DNA of 42,370 bases from contig JBBDSM010000066.1 in NCBI GenBank assembly GCA_040904945.1, positions 1 through 42,370 of the forward strand. Direction: 5' to 3'. Position 1 is the first letter of the stretch. Every line of letters begins with the position of its first letter. The notes under the pieces are model-generated. The model saw only the letters and a program-made list of their open reading frames with translations, was not told the DNA's origin and searched no databases. Position numbers and translations under genes: made by a program. This DNA is from JAWLHJ01 sp040904945 (GTDB taxonomy: Bacteria; Gemmatimonadota; Gemmatimonadetes; Longimicrobiales; Gaopeijiaceae). Positions 39,362-42,370 of this stretch are shown one piece after another.

Positions 39362-40572
39362 TGGGTCACGCCTTCCGTACCGTCGTCGGTCGCCGGCTGC
39401 TCCGGGGAGGCGCCGAGCAACTCCATGATCCGGACGGCGGCCCCGTCGCGCAGGTTGTCCTGTCCGACGATGACCACCGTGTCACCCGCGCTCACACCGG
39501 TCTCGATCTCCACCCGGTCGCCCCGCGAGTAGCCGAGCGTCACTTCCTGCTCCATCGCCTGTCCGTCCTGGACGACGAAGACGCGGGGGGCCGCGCCGTC
39601 CACGAGGACGCTCGTCCGTGGCAGCGTGATGCGCCCCGTGAGCGTCTCGGTGACCACGTCGACGTTCACGAACTGACCCGGGCGGAGGGTCGCGCCCCCC
39701 GAAGCCGCCGGAACCGTGACCGTCACCTGTACCGTACCGCTGGCCGCGTCGACGACGGGACGGATCCGCTCCACGCTGCCATTCGCGACCGGCTCCGCAC
39801 CCTCCTGCAAAAGGATCCGGACGACCTGCCCTACCACTACGCGCGAAGCCTCACGCTCCGGAATGGCCACGAGCGCCTCGAGTCGGTCGAGGTCCGCCAG
39901 GCCGAACGCGGGGTTCGTCGTGTTCACCTGCTGGCCACGCTCGATGTAGCGATGTGTGACCGTGCCGGCGAACGGCGCCCTGAGCGAAGCGTTCTCGACG
40001 CGCAGCCTCGCGAGCCCGACCTCCGCCTCAGCGACGCGCGCCTCGGAGACCAACCGCTCGACCTCCTGCTCGGAGACGAGGTCCATCTCCTGGAGACGGC
40101 TGGCCCTGTTGGCTGCCTCGCGGGCGGCCGTCGCGCGTGCATCGGACTGCTCCGCCTGCAGCCGCCACTCCTCGTCGTCGAGGCGGGCGAGCACCTGGCC
40201 GGCCTGCACCCGGTCCCCCTCCTCCACCATGATCTGCATCACGACACCGGCCTGCTTGGGCACGAGATCGATCCGCTCGCGCGCCTGGAGGTTGGTCGAC
40301 GCCCGCAGCGTGACTTCGAGGTCTCCCGTCTCGACGACCCTCGCCGTAACCGGTGTCGCGCGGGCGCCGGCACCCACTCCGGGGCCACCCCGACCGCCCG
40401 GTCCGCCAGGCCCCTGGGGGCGGGCCGCAGCCTGAGCGTCATCGCCCGAGCCACAAGCGGAAAGGGCGCCGGCCAGGAGCAGCGCGGCCGAAGCGGCTCG
40501 CACGGCCGAGGCCGCCCGGGCACGCCGGCCTGAGGGATGGTCACGTCGGTGCTGTGCGGTCGTATGCGTCAT
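39358..40572 (-). CDS. RND membrane fusion (periplasmic adaptor) lipoprotein
   Basis: The 404-residue protein starts at ATG 40572; longer frames upstream overlap the TolC gene and are noise. A lipoprotein signal (AASAALLLAGALSACGSG) is followed by a glycine-rich linker. The lipoyl half is ERIDLVPKQAGVVMQIMVEE and GDRVQAGQVLARLD. A coiled-coil hairpin follows (EEWRLQAEQSDARATAAREA, EVERLVSEARVAEAEVGLA), then the second lipoyl half RAPFAGTVTHRYIERGQQV. The beta-barrel and membrane-proximal domains come last (RPGQFVNVDVVTETLTGRITLPR). It joins the RND pumps to TolC. The gene overlaps the next RND gene by four bases and lies 71 bases downstream of the TolC gene. Confidence 0.93.
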   Translation of the reverse strand: MTHTTAQHRRDHPSGRRARAASAVRAASAALLLAGALSACGSGDDAQAAARPQGPGGPGGRGGPGVGAGARATPVTARVVETGDLEVTLRASTNLQARERIDLVPKQAGVVMQIMVEEGDRVQAGQVLARLDDEEWRLQAEQSDARATAAREAANRASRLQEMDLVSEQEVERLVSEARVAEAEVGLARLRVENASLRAPFAGTVTHRYIERGQQVNTTNPAFGLADLDRLEALVAIPEREASRVVVGQVVRILLQEGAEPVANGSVERIRPVVDAASGTVQVTVTVPAASGGATLRPGQFVNVDVVTETLTGRITLPRTSVLVDGAAPRVFVVQDGQAMEQEVTLGYSRGDRVEIETGVSAGDTVVIVGQDNLRDGAAVRIMELLGASPEQPATDDGTEGVTQ

Positions 40573-40643
40573 GTATGTCCCGGGACCGTCGCGGTCCCCC
40601 TCGTGTTCATCGGTATCGTTCGGGGCGGAGCGTCCGCCGCGTC

Positions 40644-42170
40644 TCATCGAATGGGTCCGCCCACCAGCGCTTCCAATTCCACGATCGATCTGTGGAACGC
40701 ATAGAGCGCGGTGATCTCGTCGCGCTCGGCCTGCGAAAGGTTGGCCTGCGCGTCGGCCACCTCGATGGATGAGGCGAGGCCGAGCGCGAAACGCTCCTGC
40801 GCCAGCTCGAGCTCCTCCGTCGAGGTCTCCCGGATGCGGGCCTGGAGCTCCACGGTCCTGCGGGCGGTCTCCACGTTCCGGACCGCCGTCGAGACCTCGG
40901 AGCGCAACCGCAGCTCCTGGGTCCGCACCTGCTCCGACGCGTTCGTCTGAGCGACGCGCGCCGACTCGACCTGATTCCGCCGGGAGAAGCCGGTGAAGAG
41001 CGGCAGGGAGATGTTGAGCGAGAGATTGAGCGGATTCCGGCGATAGCCGAACGGAAAGCCGCTGTTCTCCGTCTCGATCTGGTCTCGGATGGAGGCCTCC
41101 ACCCCCGGAAGCGAAGGGTTCAGCCCCGCGCAGTCGCGGGGCGGATCTCCGAGGAGCGCACGGATCCGGTTGTCCTCCAGGCACGAATCGTAGCGACCGG
41201 CCTGACTGCTCATCGCCTGGCCGACCAACGGGCTCAGGTTGCCGGCCTGGAAGACCGAGCCGCTGATGCCCGCCGAGAACGAGATCGTCGGGAAGAACTG
41301 GCTCTGCGCCGACCGGACCTGGGACCGGGTCACCTCATGCGAAAGGCGCGAAGCCTGGATGACCGGGTTGGTGCCGAGAGCGCGTCCGAGCAGGTCTTCC
41401 GCATCGAGGGCCGGGGTGAAGATCTCGAAGTCCGTGACGAGCGCCACGTCCTCCTCGAGAATGACCCCGACCACCTGTCCGAGCGCGGCGCGGGTGGCGG
41501 CAGCCGCGTTCTCGCTGGTCACGAGCACGACCTCGGCCTGTCCCTCCTGAACCTGGGCCCTGCGGATGTCCAGCGGCGTCGCAACGCCCACCTCGACCTG
41601 TGCGGTCGCCTGCTCGACGGCGAGCCGCGTGCGCTCGAGCGCGTTGAGCGCCTGAACGACCTGCGCATCCGCCTCGAGAGCGGCGAGATACGCCACGGTC
41701 ACCTCGGCGTCGAGCGCCACACCGGCGCCCCGGACCCGCGCCTCCGCAGCCCTGGCCTCCGTTCCGGCCTGGCCGGGACGAAGCAATGACTGGCCGCTCA
41801 GCGAGTAGGAGAGGTTGAGCGAGTACGAAGAGCTGTAGAAGTCCGGCTGGGTGCCGAGCACGACGGATCCCGCCCGGCGCTCGCCCTGAGCCTGGTACCC
41901 GTAGCTGTTGGACACGCTCGCGTTCGGCAGCAGATCGCCTCGTGCGTTGCTGATGCCGATGTCGGCGGTACGGAGCTGCTGCCGCTGGATGCGGAAGTCT
42001 GGATTGTGATCCCGCGCCAGGCCGACCGCCTCCTCGAGCGTCAGGGCATCGGGCCCGTCGGCGAGTGCCGTGGATTGGGCCGCGAGAGGCGCCGCCAGAG
42101 CCATGAGTGGGAGTAGGACTAGCGACACACGTGGGCCGCGCGCGCGACCCGGGTTGAGACACGACGACAT
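40644..42170 (-). CDS. TolC-family outer-membrane efflux protein, first gene of the pump operon
   Basis: The 508-residue protein has a signal peptide (VSLVLLPLMALAAPLAAQ). The two TolC-type OEP repeats start with ALTLEEAVGLARDHNPDFRI and, in the second half, NPLNLSLNISLPLFTGFSRR then NQVESARVAQTNASEQVR. Coiled-coil segments such as LEADAQVVQALNALERTRLA and LQARIRETSTEELELAQERF form the periplasmic tunnel, and the strands around SVSNSYGYQAQGER and SLNLSYSLSGQ form the barrel. An insertion of about 45 residues (SSQAGRYDSCLEDNRIRALL and following) with two cysteines lies between the repeats, possibly a surface or equatorial loop. Start ATG 42170; the 200 bases upstream hold no recognised operator and run to the window end. 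Confidence 0.93.
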   Translation of the reverse strand: MSSCLNPGRARGPRVSLVLLPLMALAAPLAAQSTALADGPDALTLEEAVGLARDHNPDFRIQRQQLRTADIGISNARGDLLPNASVSNSYGYQAQGERRAGSVVLGTQPDFYSSSYSLNLSYSLSGQSLLRPGQAGTEARAAEARVRGAGVALDAEVTVAYLAALEADAQVVQALNALERTRLAVEQATAQVEVGVATPLDIRRAQVQEGQAEVVLVTSENAAAATRAALGQVVGVILEEDVALVTDFEIFTPALDAEDLLGRALGTNPVIQASRLSHEVTRSQVRSAQSQFFPTISFSAGISGSVFQAGNLSPLVGQAMSSQAGRYDSCLEDNRIRALLGDPPRDCAGLNPSLPGVEASIRDQIETENSGFPFGYRRNPLNLSLNISLPLFTGFSRRNQVESARVAQTNASEQVRTQELRLRSEVSTAVRNVETARRTVELQARIRETSTEELELAQERFALGLASSIEVADAQANLSQAERDEITALYAFHRSIVELEALVGGPIR

Positions 42171-42370
42171 CTATGACCTGGCCCTGCGGCCCGAAGGCCG
42201 AAAAAGACGAAAGAGAACGGGACACCGTAGAGAGGTACCGGCGGCATTCGTAAGGACATCCGGAAAGGCCGAGACGTTAAAAACACCGCCCCGGCGACCG
42301 ACCGGTCCCCGTTCCAGCAGCCCGTGGTAGAAGTCTGGTGGGCCGCGCACGAGGGTCTTGCGGATATCAG
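42171..42370. other. region upstream of the efflux operon
   Basis: It should contain the operon promoter and any local-regulator site, but no clear -35/-10 pair, palindrome or gene end was found. No regulator gene lies at this edge of the window. Confidence 0.5.

Noticed and set aside
36365..39532. Very long plus-strand open frame (over 1000 codons) opposite the first RND pump gene
   Set aside because: It is antisense to a clear RND transporter and has the His/Arg/Glu-rich composition of a GC-rich shadow frame; no domain is visible.
1..42370. CRISPR array, tRNA, rRNA, integrase or transposase
   Set aside because: No regularly spaced repeats, cloverleaf, rRNA core sequence or recombinase-like protein was seen on either strand. 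The micro-rearrangements are not accompanied by any mobile-element gene in the window.

Overview
The window is a 42.4 kb high-GC bacterial scaffold piece with four 100-N gaps (2115-2214, 3605-3704, 12488-12587, 15164-15263). Several traits suggest Gemmatimonadota or a close relative: an ECF sigma factor beside a TPR-bearing Ser/Thr kinase, a DUF4168 protein, a TonB receptor with a carboxypeptidase-like N-terminal domain, a secreted S9 peptidase, many lipoproteins, and GTGA/ATGA start-stop overlaps. No 16S or other phylogenetic marker is present, so this placement is inference. I see no tRNA, rRNA, CRISPR, prophage or transposase gene.

Layout. 1-5.8 kb: SLC13-type permease, a gap-split 1-Cys peroxiredoxin, then on the minus strand a small membrane protein, a HAMP sensor kinase and an MscS channel. 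6.2-10.6 kb: a plus-strand cell-wall/signalling run of L,D-transpeptidase, class A PBP, receiver-only response regulator and CheB. Only the PBP looks intact: the transpeptidase carries a 60-bp micro-inversion and losses, and the regulator and CheB look truncated. 10.55-12.4 kb: a Rho_N-domain protein, then a tightly overlapping minus-strand operon of a 54-aa peptide, a DUF4235 protein and topoisomerase IB. 12.6-15.9 kb: a frameshifted kinase-TPR gene divergent from an ECF sigma factor.

15.9-24.2 kb: small membrane protein, membrane-anchored metallophosphoesterase, RsbRD-type histidine kinase, S9 hydrolase, an N-formylglutamate-amidohydrolase-like lipoprotein and a Na/Pi cotransporter. The S9 gene lies between 263-bp direct repeats. 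One repeat is a gene fragment joined to a 40-bp piece matching the metallophosphoesterase gene. 24.2-29.4 kb: thiC under a TPP riboswitch, a small lipoprotein and a TonB receptor with a Fur-like box. 29.4-32.9 kb: DUF4168 protein with a strong terminator, divergent from an NtrB/NtrC-like pair. 32.9-42.2 kb: a minus-strand efflux operon of TolC, membrane fusion protein and two different RND pumps.

The clearest unusual signal is structural: recognisable genes between 6 and 20 kb carry inversion, deletion, frameshift or chimeric junctions. Some may be assembly or amplification artefacts. The roughly 93% identical, diverged repeat pair is harder to explain that way. I do not see a clearly new defence or biosynthetic system. 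The best candidates for a second look are the micro-inversion, the mosaic pseudogene and repeat-bounded S9 gene, the Big-2/amidohydrolase lipoprotein and the two-pump RND operon.
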